Under the pieces are notes generated by a model. The model saw only the letters and a list, made by a program, of their open reading frames with translations. It was not told where the DNA came from and did no database searches. The translations under genes were made by a program, and so were the position numbers. Positions 24,979 to 36,856 of a stretch of DNA of 64,000 nucleotides are shown here, piece by piece. Position 1 is the first letter of the stretch. The number at the start of each line of letters is the position of its first letter. This stretch comes from Orthonyx spaldingii (taxonomy: Eukaryota > Chordata > Aves > Passeriformes > Orthonychidae): contig VZTJ01004568.1 of assembly GCA_013397795.1 (NCBI GenBank), forward strand, positions 1 through 64,000, in the 5' to 3' direction.

Positions 24979-26005
24979 AATTTATAGCATGAAACTTCCT
25001 TACACAAATCCAAACATAAATAAATACATTCAAAGAGTTGGCAAAGAGTTATGTTGTATTTTTTCTGAAGATGTCTTTTAACATACTGATTAAACTTCTT
25101 ATGTCTTGTGCGGTTTTCTGGAAATTAAAATGTTGAACACATGTTGCTGAAAACCCGTGAACTATTATGAGCAAAAATTTCGGTTTTCTAGGTTGCTTAC
25201 ACCTCCACACAGAATAAGTTCCAGCAGTACACTTACTGGTACCTTCCCTCTTTCAGATTTTTTGGTCAAGTGTCCTGCTGACCTATGAAGGCCAGGATAC
25301 AAAACACAGATTAATTTCTCCCAGGCCTTTGGTGTCCCAGAAAAGGAGTGTCAGCCTTGAAGAGCTCTAGGAAGCACAAGCACAGCAGAGGACCAGAGCT
25401 GTGTCCTAGCCTCGAGAACAAGGACTGATTGATATGTTTTCTGGGAGTGATGCCTGGCAGTAACATGAGCAAACTGTTCCTCCTCCAGGGCTCAATTAAT
25501 AGTGAAACCTAATTAATCCATCCCCATTCCTGAAATCTTTCACTTTAAAATATGGCTCTTAATCTTATAGTCATTCACCCAAAATGAAGCATCTTGATTA
25601 TTTAGCAACTCTGCAGTTAATCTCCCTGACTGAAGTGGGTGAAACCACAGAATGCCTCAGACTCTCCCTCTCTTTGTTTTGAAAGCCCTGGTTTTGTGAA
25701 TGACTTATGAACAGACGGATGTGTTTGGCAGACTGGTCAGACTCAGGTAAGCCTCAGGTATCCACCCTGTAGGGCTGTGTTTATGGAAAAAGTGGGGAGT
25801 GTAGCAAGTTTCCAAAGAAAACAGACAAAAATGCTGCTGACTACTTCATGACATGAAGTAGCCCTGACTCATGTCTCTGAGGAGGGGATCCTTGGCCACT
25901 ACCTCCCTGCTCCACCCTCATGCAAACCGCTGTGGGCTTCTGAGCCCTGTTGAAGTGCTGGCAGTGTTGGTGTCACCACCCAGCACCAGAAACATCAAAT
26001 CCTGG
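24979..26005. other. intergenic DNA, no gene seen
   Basis: No exon or transposon was recognised between the CRHBP 3' end and the next CR1 copy. The sequence is mixed AT-rich to average composition. Confidence 0.4.
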
Positions 26006-27195
26006 AATCCTAAAATCATAGAATGGCCTGAGTTGGAAGGGACCTTAAACCTCATCTAGTTCAAACTCCTTTGCTGTGGGCAGGAACACCTTTCACTAGG
26101 CCAGGCTGCCCAGAGCTCCATCCAGCCTGGCCTTGAACACTGCTGGGGGTGGGATATACACAACTTCCTTGGGCAACTTGCTCAGTGTCTCACCACCCTC
26201 ACAGTAAAGAATTCCTTCCTAATACCTAATCTAAACCTACTCTCTTTCAGTTTGAATCCATACCCCTTTTCCTGTCACTGCAAGCTCTTGCAAAAAGTCT
26301 CTCTTCATCTTTCTTGTAGGCTCCCTTCAGGTACTGGAAGGCCACAATTAGGTCATCCTTAATCAAGTCTTTTCCAGGCTGGAAAGATCCAATTCTCTCA
26401 GCCTTTCCTGATAGGAGAGATGCTTCAGGCCTCTGACCATCTTGGTGTCCCTCCTCTGACTTGCTCCAGCAGATCCCTGTGCTGGGAGTCCAGAGGTGGA
26501 TGCAGCACTGCAGGTGAGGTCTCAGCAGAGCAGAGGGGCAGAATCCCCTCCCTGGCCCTGCTGGCCGCGCTGCTTTGGATGCAGCCCAGGACACGTTTGG
26601 CTCTCTGGGCTGTGAGTGCCCATGGCTGGGGCATGTCCAGCCTCTCACCCCCCAGCACCCCCAAGGCCTTCTGGGCAGGGCTGCTCTGATCTTCCATCCC
26701 CAGCCTGTGTTGGTAGCAGGGGTTGCTCTGACCCAGGTGCAGCACCTTGCACTTGGTCTTGTTAAACCTCATGAGATTCCCATGGGCCCTCTCCTACAGC
26801 TTGTCCAGATCCTCTGGATGACATACCATCCTTCAGCTGTGTCATCTGCAAATTTGCTGAGAGTGCTCTTGATCCCTTTGTCTGGGACATTAACAAAGAT
26901 ATTAAATCACACCAGTCCCAGTACAGGCCCCTGAGGGAGACCACTTGTCACTGATATACACTGGAACTCTGAGCCATTGACCACTCTGCTCTGGATGTGA
27001 CTGTCAAGCCAATCCTCATCAACTTAACAATACACCCATCAAATCCTTCTCTTCAGTTTAGAGAGAAGGATGTTATGGGGGACTGTGTCAAAGGCTTTAC
27101 AGAAGACCAGATAAATAACATCTGTAACCCTTCCCTTGTCCACTAATGTAGTCACTCCATCAGAGAAGGCCACTGATTTGGTCAATCAGGGAGAG
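26006..27195 (-). mobile_element. CR1 LINE fragment, about 1.2 kb
   Basis: The 3' end begins at about 26006 (ATCATAGAATGGCCTGAGTT). On the minus strand the C-terminal ORF2 region is readable in pieces, including MRFNKTKCKVLHLGQSNP and SRAREGILPLCSAET. Further upstream on that strand come reverse-transcriptase words (CTSAN-like text in the region near 26840-26950) and sequence up to a block near 27190. It is 5'-truncated with several frame breaks. Confidence 0.9.
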
Positions 27196-29350
27196 AAAAA
27201 TCAAGGCTCAAAGAAAAAGCTTTTCTTCTGAGAAAACTTGAAGTGACAGAGCATCTCTGCCCCCAGACAGTTCACCCTTTCTGGGTGCCTGTCATTGTTA
27301 GGGTGGCCCTAACTGCAAGTAGCCCCACCAGCCTTTCCTGAGCACCCTTCAGTGAACCAGGGCAGTTTCTGGGTTGCGCCATTTGGAAATAAGGTCTTAT
27401 GTCAAACTGTTCCCATTCACATGCCTATCTTCAAACTGGGGACAGGAAGAGGTCTTTAAAACACTACACCTTGGTCACTAAGAAACAGAGGAGTTGGATC
27501 TTCAACAACAGATTTCAGATCAATAGGTGAGGACTAAGTAACCAGTGAAGGTAAACTCAAAGTGTTTTGCTTTATGCAGTTTCATAGTGGGATTTTCTAC
27601 CTTTCAACTTCATGTGGTACTTTTTTTTCAATGCTAACATGGCTTAAATACCTCCAAAACATCAGGGCCTTGTAGAAAAGATTCTTAATGCTGAGTTATT
27701 TGAGATTTCACCTTCCATATTGTACAGAAGTGGACTCTATTAGTAAGAAAACTTATTGTTATAGATGAAGGAGAATGAAAAATGACACTCTGCATATGAT
27801 GAGCAGCACCACCTATTTCATGCGTAATACTCACGTACATAGTGGTTTTCTCAGAACTGGTTGTCTTTTAATCAACATAAATTTAGGCAGCACCGTTAAT
27901 GATATCACTCCTCTCTGATGGCTGTCTTAGACATACCTGGATCACAGAAAACCAGGTCTGTGCTTTAAGGTCTCTGGTCTGGGGACCCACAAGGATCACA
28001 TGCAGAAAATCAAGTCACTTCAATCTTTGCATGTGTATTTATGGAGGCCCTCATCATTTCAGTAGCTGTGGAACTTCAGTCAAAAGAAATCAGCTCTTAG
28101 ATGGCAAACAACATGAACCCTCAAGGGTTTACTACTGGAGAAGTAAGGAAATAAGCATCCTCATATGTGGGGGGAAAAAAGGCAATAAAAGCACTGCAAG
28201 AAGAAAATTTAAAAAAAGGCTACTGAAAATTTGCAAATGAGTAAAAAAAACCAGGATTAAAAATAGGTGAATAACTTGAATATCTGTTGAAAGAAACAAG
28301 GAAAGAATTTATCAATTAGCAAGGCTGTAGCCTGGAGAATGACAGGGAATGGAAAGCCTCCTTAGAATAAAGAAAGAAATCAAGTCCCTAAAAATAAAAA
28401 TGTAATAAATGTCTTTGTAGAGAAAGTGTTTCAAAATGTTGGCTTTGATAACAATTTGTATGTCCAGAATTTAGACACCCTGTCATCCATCACTGCAGAC
28501 AAAATCATCCAATCTCACAATTAATGATAAAACTCACAAAATCACTGGGAAAAGATGTGAGTGACAGACTTAGTGCAGACTCTGATGTCTGAGAATAAAC
28601 CACTTTTATTCACCTTTTTTACACGGTATCACCACTGACTTTTTTTTTAGGGAAGTGATATAAAAGGTGACATGATACCACAACACATGGCACAAGAGCA
28701 CTGTGCTAGACTTAGAAAGAAAACCACAGATCTTGAACTGATAGGTTAGCCAACACTCAAGCAATGACTGAAAAACTCTTCAGCACCACAAAAACTACTA
28801 AAGATCGTACACTTAAAAATTCTTGTTTGCAGGGAAAGGAAGAAATCAGCAATTGTTTCTGCAAAAAACTTTTCAAAGTCAGAGGGATGCAGGACATGAA
28901 TCAACTCTTGTATTTCTGGACTAACATTACATCCAGGGTGACTTGTCAGAAAAAATAATGTAGTGAGTTGCTCAGAGGAAGACTGAATTTCCCACCTTAA
29001 AAATGTGAAATCCACTGAGGTTTGACAACGAAAACTCTTCTACTTAAAATCATGCAATAATTCTTCAGCCAACAGAAATGTTGGGGGTTTTCTTTCCATT
29101 TATATCAGTTATAAACAAAATATGTGAATAATAATGCAGAGATTTAATAGAGAGTGCAAAGTCTGTTGTTAAAATTATTCAGACAAGAAGATGGAAATAT
29201 GCTGGAGGTACTCAGAAAAAAAAATCCGTCCCCAGAGAAGTGACCCCAGGTATTTGAAAGAATTAGTCAACTGAAAAATGTTTGTCATGAGTTTTTTGGC
29301 AATGAAGAGGGGAACATGCTATGGGACCCACCAACACGGAGCAATCACAG
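27196..29350. other. intergenic DNA, no gene seen
   Basis: AT-rich DNA without recognisable exons or transposons. A few short inverted repeats occur (for example GAATAAA/TTTATTC near 28595), too small to be meaningful. Confidence 0.4.
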
Positions 29351-29490
29351 CTCACAGAATATTCTGAGTTGAATGGGACCCACAAGGATCACCAAGTCTG
29401 ACTCTTTAGTGAATGGTCCATACTGGGATCAAACTCAAAATCCTGGTGTTACTTGCACTGCGCTCTAACGAACTGAGATAATCTCGGCCA
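29351..29490 (-). mobile_element. tRNA-Ile-derived SINE with CR1-type tail
   Basis: On the minus strand, starting at 29490, the element opens with a tRNA-like head. It has an A-box-like TATCTCAGTTCG, then TTAGAGCGCAGTGCAAGTAAC, which matches the D-arm and anticodon region of tRNA-Ile with a changed anticodon, and a B-box-like GAGTTTGATCC. The 3' part (GTGATCCTTGTGGGTCCCAT and following words) is a CR1 LINE 3' end, which lets CR1 machinery copy the SINE. The structure fits the tRNA-Ile/CR1 SINE known from zebra finch. It is not a functional tRNA gene: the stems are decayed and the anticodon is altered. Confidence 0.8.
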
Positions 29491-29639
29491 AGAGTCTTAT
29501 AAAATAAGACTTGATACAGGAACAGATACAGACTTGTTCAAGCTGTTTGGGATTTTTAAGAAAAAAAACCTCACTTAGAAATTAAGGGTTGTTTTCAATA
29601 AGCAAGGTGCATTAGAAATTTTTTATCAAAGTTGGTCCA

Positions 29640-30192
29640 ATGATGCTAAATTGAGAGGAGCTGTCGACTCCCTCGAAGGCAAGGAGGTCCCATAGAGAAA
29701 CTTCGACAAATTAGAGAGATGGACAATCACCAACCATGTGAAGTTTAACACGGGCAAGTGCTAGATTCTGCACCTGGGATGGGGCAAGTCTGGATGTACA
29801 GACAGACTGGGGAATGAAAGGCTGGAGAGCAGTCCCTTGGAAAGGGACCTGGGATCCTGGTCGATGGCAAGTTGAACCTGAGTCAGCAGTGCCCTGGCAG
29901 CCAGGAGGGCCACCCGTGTCCTGGGGGGCATCAGGCACAGCCTCGCCAGCCGGGCAAGGGAAGGGATTGTCCTACTCTGCTCTGCACTGGGGCAGCCTCA
30001 CCTCCAGTGCTGGGGACAGTTTTGGGTGCCACAGTATAAGAGAGATATAAAGCTATTGGAGAGTGCCCAAAGCAGGGCTACAGAGATGATGAAGGGCCTT
30101 GAGGGGCAGCCGTGGGATGAGTGGCTGAGGTCACTTGGTCTGTTCAATCTTGACGAGACGGAAGTGAGGCCTCATTGCAGTCTCATTGCAGT
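29640..30192 (+). mobile_element. CR1 LINE fragment, 3'-truncated
   Basis: Plus-strand CR1 ORF2 sequence runs from the post-FADD region (GAGGAGCTGTCGACTCCCTC) through VKFNTGKC-like and ARQGKGLSYSALHWGS-like segments to GLFNLDETEVRPHCSLIA. It stops before the normal 3' UTR, within a tandem CTCATTGCAGT duplication followed by an A run (30197-30205). This unusual 3' truncation is noted as a finding. Confidence 0.88.
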
Positions 30193-30205
30193 AACAAAAA
30201 AAAAG

Positions 30206-31363
30206 TAGATTTATTGGCACTAATGTGCAACTCCCTGTAATAACACACAATAACTTTTTTAAGTTTTTCTGCTAAAATTATGTTGATTTTTATCTTTCAC
30301 AACTGACGATGAAAATAAGCACTCACAGCAAGACAAGTCTGGTCTGTCTGAATGGCAGTCTAAGCAACTTCTAAAACATCTTCTAAGTATCTGCTCTGCT
30401 AACACTGAGTCTGTGAAGTCATGCCCTGCTTTCTCTGTCGTGAAGTTTAGCTCAATTAGCTAGCTTATTAGCTGTCTTAAGTTAGGGAGGAGTTGCACGA
30501 AAGCTGTATAGTAAGGAAAGTAGATTTGCAGAACACATTAAGTGCTTGACTGTATAACCTGCTTCCCACCTAATGTCTGCTCCTGTAAATTTAAGATACA
30601 TCTCCAGTGTCATCACACTGCTCTGGCTTCACATGCCAAGTAGATTTTATGTATCTGCAGGGGCTACATTATTTTTTGCACATAGAGTACGCAAACCTCT
30701 GAACTCCACTATCCTTCACTGGAATATATGTAGTACCAATTATGTTACAGAGATCAAACTAATTTTTAATGACTCTAAGAAATTTCACTTGCCTTCATGA
30801 AATGCACACTTCTTAGGACCTCAAAGCTGTACTTACTCAGTTCTAAACACAGCAAAATTATACTTCAAGGAAGTGATTCATTATAGTCATTTTTATTCAG
30901 AGACTCATTGCTTCTGGTATCTGAGTAACTTTCATGTTGATAAATTGACACAGTTTTCAATTTTTTTCCCCCCACTTCGCTTCTTATCTTTAAAGATCAG
31001 CAACAACTAATCATAGCAACTATGGATTTTGTACGCACATCATTTCCTATTAAAGGAAATGCAGTGTATTACACGTGAGTCACTACAAAATGAAAAGTTT
31101 TCATTATCTGTTCTTTTGAATCAAATTGATATTCATGGTACTGTGCTACTGCAAATTACCATCAAACCATCAATTACAGTGTTGACTAATAGTTTTTTTT
31201 ATAACTTTGCCCCTCAACAGGAAAGCAAGCAGATTTATAACCAAAATTTGCCTTCCGTCTATGTACTGGTGCTCGGTGTCCCTCACCAGAACTCACACAG
31301 CATTTTGAAGAACCCCAAGCATGTCCTCCAGGTCAAGCACATGCTGCTTGTTTCATGAAGGGC
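30206..31363. other. intergenic DNA, no gene seen
   Basis: AT-rich intervening DNA between two CR1 pieces. The only long frame (31029-31358) has no family signature. Confidence 0.4.
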
Positions 31364-31632
31364 ACATTGCTCATGGATGTCCTGTCACTTGGTACCCACT
31401 GTGCCCTTGCAGCCAGGAGGGCCATCAGTGTCCTGGGGGACATCAGGCACAGCCTGGCCAGCCAGGCAAGGGAGGGGATTGTCCTGCTCTTCTCTGCAGT
31501 AGGGTGGCCTCACCTCCTGTGCTGGGGGCAGTTCTGGGTGCCACAGTATAAGAAAAATATAAAGCTCTTAGAGACCATCTAAGGGAGGGCTATGAAGAAG
31601 GGAAAGGGCCTAGAGGAGAAACCATATGAGGA
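31364..31632 (+). mobile_element. CR1 LINE fragment, truncated at both ends
   Basis: The sequence covers the same CR1 ORF2 portion as about 29850-30115: AARRAISVLGDIRHSLASQA in one frame, then VPQYKKNIKLLE. It breaks off after GAGGAGTG at about 31632. It is on the + strand like its neighbour 1.1 kb upstream, and both lack the CR1 3' end. Confidence 0.85.
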
Positions 31633-31891
31633 GTGTCTCATTGCTTCTGCCTGGAGCTGACATGCCCCAAAGTTGGAGGAGAAACACCTTCTGAACTTCA
31701 AGCTCATAGGCACAATATCCCAGTTCTCCTCCTTTCCCCTGGTGCCATCCCAGGCTCTGCATTGCCCAGGCTCCTGGAACCCCATGAGAGAGGACCACTG
31801 ACCACTGCACATACCTTGGACCTGTGCAGGTAGAGGCAGGCACTGGCATGCATTTAAATAAAACAATGTATAAAGTTCAGTTATTAAAAAA
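31633..31891 (+). other. unidentified sequence ending in AATAAA and an A run
   Basis: GC-richer unique sequence directly follows the CR1 piece. It ends with AATAAA at 31857-31862 and seven A residues at 31885-31891, the spacing expected of a polyadenylated transcript. It could be the 3' part of a retroposed chimeric transcript or chance. No reading frame of note. Confidence 0.3.
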
Positions 31892-34084
31892 ATATTAGGC
31901 CATTGTAGAGGGGATGACTGAGTCCTTATTACACAACAAAAAAAAATACAGAATTATCATAATGGCAGATGATACAAAATAATAATAATTTGTCTGAAGA
32001 ACAGTCACTGTCTTTGTTCAGATGTGAAAAATTCAATTACACTGATGGGGGTACTTACTAAGAGTCTCAGCTAGCCTACCTGCCTTCCCCCAGCCCAAAA
32101 CCCCTCCTAGTGGTGAGATGTCACACGAGGTACATGGCTCAGCAGGAGCTGGACACATGCAGCTCTACAACCTACAGCTGTCACCTACTGCAAGCCAAAC
32201 CAGGCACCTCATGATACCAGAACTATCTGCATGTGGATTTTGCAGATCCCAAAAAGCCCTTCAATATGGAGCTGGGTGTGTAGGGACACAAGCAAAACCT
32301 AACCTCTCTAGAAAGATTTCACAACCTCTTCAATTAGGAAGTCTACATTTACAAGGGAAAAATACTCCTCTGATGAGTTTTTTGGGTCCAAGAACTGCTC
32401 CAAGCAGATAGGACAACAGGTTCAAAGCATTTTGTTGTTGCTTCTGTGAAGATACAAGACATGACAAAATCAGCAATATCTCTAACTAGCTGTTGGATTC
32501 AATCCTGCTCAAACTCAGGTGTTGTAGTGAACTGAGCCTTAAACTGGGCACCTTTTGAAGGAGGTCCAAACACAGACCCAAGTTTCTGGTTTCTCTTAAA
32601 AATATTTTGGTTTAGAAATCTGGCCAGTTTGCAAGGTCAATGAGATTGATACAGCATGTTTCTTACACTGCCATAATTGAATTTGAGTTATTGTAAATCC
32701 TCCTTCAAGTCCTGCCAGATACATCAGTTGGAAGTCAAAAATGAAGTGTCCCAAATGAAATGACAACCAAACAGGGTCTCTGACTGTTTAACCAGTCAGA
32801 CTCCAGCCTCACCTTTGAGAATGTGTAGGCAGTTTCTTATGGTACTAAAAAACCTTTGTCTTCATGCTGCTGCAAATTCCTAGGGTGAGCTGAAGCTTTG
32901 GGAAGAAGCAATATTACTAGTATTACTGGTGAAAAAAGACTCCTGTTAAAGTACACTGGGTTCCTTTCAGTAGAAGAGATGACAAAAAATATAAAGAACC
33001 AGCTTAGAAGCAGGAAGAATTGGATCCTCAAAATTAGAGGCAGAAAAGAAGCAAATCTGAGAAACTTCACAGAGCCATCCCTGCATAATAAAGTCCATTC
33101 TTAATGCAGCTGACACGCACATTTATCATCTCATTACATCCAAACATGTAGTTATTTTTGGAAGGAGATTGGTTTTGGCTGTTCCATTTGTCACTACAGC
33201 TATATCAGCTCTACCTGTCCAAATACAGTATTTTTCATGTTAGAAATAGATTCTTCACAAAACATGGAAATTACTCTGTGTGTGCTATCATAATCTGGTT
33301 AGATTGAACACAGATAATGGGGATTACAAAAATAAGAATCCTGCCCAGTCTCAGCCCATCTGAGCTGTCACACTCTACAGGCAGGGAATGGTGCAATTTA
33401 GTGGGAAGGTGAGGATACAGTGGAAATGGTGTTTAGATGATCTGATCAAAAATGAAGAATGAGCTAGACTGAATCCTGGAGGATTTGTCCCAGTGGTTGT
33501 GGCTTGCTCTTATCCATAACCAGCTTAATTGAGGAACATGATCCATCAGAGTGTGTTCCCATCTCTTGGCTGATTTCAACAGTTGTTCTTACCGTTTTAT
33601 TACAAAAAAGTGGAGCGGGAGGGGAAAGTCCTGACAAGTGAGTATTTGCATACTTTACAGAGGACACATAAAAGTCAAGTAGATTTTTGAGCTTGCATTG
33701 CATCAAATGCAAAAAGAAAATAATTTGGAAAAGACCAAGCTGGTTCATCATAACCCAGGAGTACGATTAGGAGACCCCATAATTGAAAAGCCATCTGTTC
33801 TGCCAGCAACTTAAAACAACTGTCACAAAAACTGGAGCACAGCTTAATTCTGAATAAGAAGATCACATAAATAGATCCCACCTATGCTAATGTTTCCTGT
33901 AGAATCAATTAATTGCCATGCATAATTAGTTATTGATTAATAGTGGCTTAACAACTAATTTCTGTACAACTTACTATTACTGCTAATTACTGCTGTTTTT
34001 CATATTGGGATATGGTTTCTTAGACATTTTCTAATTTACAGAGGTGTAATATAGTATGCAGTAAGCTTGCTGTGTTGATTTTGC
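31892..34084. other. intergenic DNA, no gene seen
   Basis: No exon or clear transposon. A small perfect 8-base hairpin (TCTGACTG/CAGTCAGA) lies at 32779-32800. The remaining sequence is AT-rich and unremarkable. Confidence 0.4.
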
Positions 34085-35134
34085 ACAGCCTAGTTTTTGG
34101 TAGTGGGGATCCACAAAGGTGGCTTCTGTGAGAAGCTGCTGGAAGCTTCCACCATTTCTGGCAGATCCAATCCCTGATGGCTGTGAAGATGGACATGCTG
34201 CTGGCCAAAACTGAGCCAATTAGAGAGTTTGGTAATGTTTCTGTGATAACGGATTGAAGAAGAAACCAAAACAAAAGTAGTGGCGCAGTTTTAATTCCAG
34301 CCAGAAAAGAGGAGGAGGTGAGAACACGTGAAGGAAAACAATATGGAGACACCAAGGTCAGTGGAGAATGAGGGGCAGGAGGCGCTCCAGGCTGGAGCCG
34401 AGATTCCTCTGCAGGCTGTGGTGAGGACCATGGAGGAGCAGCTGTGCCCCTGCAGCCCATGGGGTCCAGGGGCATGCAGAGATCCACCCACAGCCCGTGG
34501 GGGAGGTGCCCACACCGGAGCGGGTGGATGCCTGGAGGAGGCTGTGATCCAGTGGGAGACCCGGTGGAGAGAGGGGCCCTGCTTCCAGGCTGGAGCAGCC
34601 TGTCCTAGGAGGATTGCAACCCATGGAAGAGTGACCCACACTGCAGCAGGCTTGGCAGGACTGTGTGCCTGTGGGAGGAAATCATGTTGCAACAGTGTTG
34701 GGAGGACTGTTTCTCGTGAGATTGGAACCACACTGGAGTTCATGAAGAACTGTCCCCTGTGGGAAGGGACCCCACAGTCTAGCAGGGAAAGGACTCCTCT
34801 CACTGCCCAGCAGAAGAAAATCTCAGGTGACAAACTGGCCAAACCCCCCATGCCCTGTCTCCCTGTGCTGTTGGTGGGAAGGAGGGATAGGTGGGGGGAA
34901 GAAAAGGAAGGCTTATTTTACTTCTCATTATCCTCCTCTGATTTTGTTAATAATAAATTCACTTTGTACTTCTAAGTTGAGCCTGTTTTGCCCTTGAAGG
35001 GTTTTCTCCTGGTCCTTATCTCAACTCATGAACCCTTCGTTAATTGTTTTTCCTCTCCTCTGCCCAGCTGTGGCAGGGGAGGGGGAGTGAGCAGCTTTTG
35101 TGGCTGCCTGGCGTTTGGCCAGTGTCAAACCACG
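34085..35134 (+). mobile_element. ERVL-like long terminal repeat
   Basis: The sequence matches the avian ERVL-type LTR pattern I know: GGCTTCTGTGAGAAGCTGCT near the left part, then AAACTGAGCCAATTAGAGA and a GC-rich central block with repeated GGAGGA and CCCATGG words. It continues with CTTCTCATTATCCTCCTCTG, AATAAA at 34952-34957, GTTGAGCCTGTTTTGCCCTT, and a terminal GGCCAGTGTCAAACCACGAC. The polyadenylation hexamer sets the + orientation. The left boundary is approximate. A 215-codon open frame inside it (34328-34975) is a chance frame. Confidence 0.75.
34952..34957 (+). promoter_or_regulatory. LTR polyadenylation signal
   Basis: AATAAA within the ERVL-like LTR, in the conserved context TAATAAATTCACTTTG followed about 20 bases on by AGTTGAGCCTG. 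It marks the LTR orientation as plus. Confidence 0.6.
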
Positions 35135-35960
35135 ACACTTGCAAAACTCAAAACTGGAGTCAAACCAAGTGTGTTGAAGCGCCAGTGAGCCGTGTGCTCA
35201 CTGCAGTCCTCAGCCCCTCGGAGATGTTCTCTCTGGAGAGGACTCAGCAGATCATCTGGGCACTTGCTCCATTGTTGCACCAAGTTGCTCAGGACCCTAG
35301 TCAGTAAAGCGTGGAGTTCGCCACGGACAGGAATGCCATAACCAGGCTACTCAGCATTATATGGTCCCTCCAATTGTTTCCTAGGTCTAAAACACCCTCT
35401 CCATCACAAATGAATTGGAGGAGCAGTGGATAAGGTAGGCACCCTGTCCAACACCATTGATCCTACTAAAGAGCTGCTGTTTTGTCATCAGCCTACCATC
35501 ACAGACTCTCAAAGCAGGTGGGCACGAATGGTGTCCTTAGAGAGGCAACTTGCCCAGCTTCACTGCAAAGGGAGACACAGCCTGCCAGAGGAGTTGGAGA
35601 GGGTTTTGGTGCAAACCTAATGACCATTTCAGTGGTGTCTCAATGTGATGCAGGACGGAAACTGGATGCAGTCAGCAATAGCATCACACCGTGTGCTGAG
35701 CAGAGGCTGTGGGAAAGGGTTTCCCATCCATAGTGATCACTGGAGTAGTAATGGGGCTGGGAGGTGTGCTCTGAGAGAAGACCCTCTCAAGATCTGTCTC
35801 ATTGAATAATTGGAGTCATCCACAGTGTCAGGGCCCTCTCACTAGTCAGCAAGGAAAAACAGCGCCTGGGAATAGCAGGCATTGAAAATGGATCAGGTGA
35901 CTGGCACCAAACCCCTGTTTATTTGGTTCTGCTGATCCAGGGGCCCAGGATCATCACCTG
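35135..35960 (+). pseudogene. decayed endogenous retrovirus internal (gag-like) region
   Basis: Directly downstream of the LTR there are fragments of protein-like sequence in shifting frames, with segments such as SLERTQQIIWALAPLLH and DSQSRWARMVSLERQLAQLH. Their composition suits an ERVL-type gag or leader region. Stops and frame changes break the frames throughout, and no protease, polymerase or envelope and no second LTR is seen before 36 kb. It is an old, non-functional remnant. The right limit is approximate and the gag assignment is inference. Confidence 0.45.
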
Positions 35961-36697
35961 AGTTGCAGGCATCCCAGCTTTTCCATATGGTCTGGACAGA
36001 ATACTTGATTAAGCCACAAAGGTGCTTCAAATTCATGCAGCAGTTAATAAACAAGTTTCTGCACAGTCAGATGTAAGGATTTATTTGTAATTTCTACTAT
36101 ACAAACAGTAATTTTCACTGCTTTAGGGAAAATGATTTGATTGAGATTTTTTGGAACATACTGTCTGGTACTCTACATGTGAATAGTGAAATCTGCAAAA
36201 AAGGGAGGAGAAATGCTGCCCAACCTGCGACTGGTATATCATCTACAGGAATGGAGGGTTAATACATTTTTCTGAAAAGAGAAATTTAAAGAAAAGGCAT
36301 CGCTCACATGTAGGACACGAGAACTTACGTAAATTCAAAGTGATGTTCTATTTTTGCCACCGTTAATTAAATGTTATCTTGCGTGCTTCATGCTTACAAA
36401 TCACTCCAGCTATTGTCAGATCTCAAGTAGCTTCCCTTCATTTCTTCTTCTTCAATGAAACCAATTTGAAAGTCTCTTTCAGTGATTTGCTTTTAATTGG
36501 AAAGCTCTCCCAAATGCAAGACTGAACAATATGGTCACTGATACGCATTGATACTGACAGAGCATTATTTGTCAAGCCTGTGTTTAGAAGTGAACATCTG
36601 ATAGTAGCATGGTTTATTTTCACCCTTTTGCTTTTTCCCCCAAGACTGGATAAGCCTCAGAAGCAGTGAAGGTAAGTGAGAACCACAACTCTTTCAG
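35961..36697. other. intergenic DNA, no gene seen
   Basis: AT-rich sequence without recognised exon or transposon. A GAAG then GTAAGT donor-like site is at 36671/36672. Confidence 0.35.
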
Positions 36698-36774
36698 GGA
36701 GCACACAGACCCCAAACTACCCAAGGGGAGGTGCCAGGAGCCTACACAGACACACCAGCTAATGAAGCCAGCAG
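36698..36774 (+). other. candidate non-coding exon
   Basis: A 77-base interval is bounded by an acceptor-like CTCTTTCAG at 36697 and a perfect donor (GCAG then GTAAGT) at 36775. It has no coding signature. It may be an exon of an unannotated long non-coding RNA or a chance pairing of splice motifs. Confidence 0.2.
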
Positions 36775-36789
36775 GTAAGTTGTGTCCAT

Positions 36790-36856
36790 ATCATCATCAT
36801 CATTATCATCATCATCATCATCATCGTCGTCATCGTCATCATCATCATCATCATCC
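36790..36856 (+). repeat. ATC trinucleotide microsatellite
   Basis: About 22 units of TCA/ATC with a few TCG and TTA interruptions. Reading frames across it give a histidine-rich low-complexity stretch that is not evidence for a gene. Confidence 0.9.

Noticed and set aside
29455..29490. tRNA-Ile gene
   Set aside because: The tRNA-like part has a changed anticodon, decayed stems and a CR1 tail, so it is a SINE head.
34328..34975. 215-codon plus-strand frame
   Set aside because: It lies wholly inside the ERVL-like LTR and has no gene family signature.
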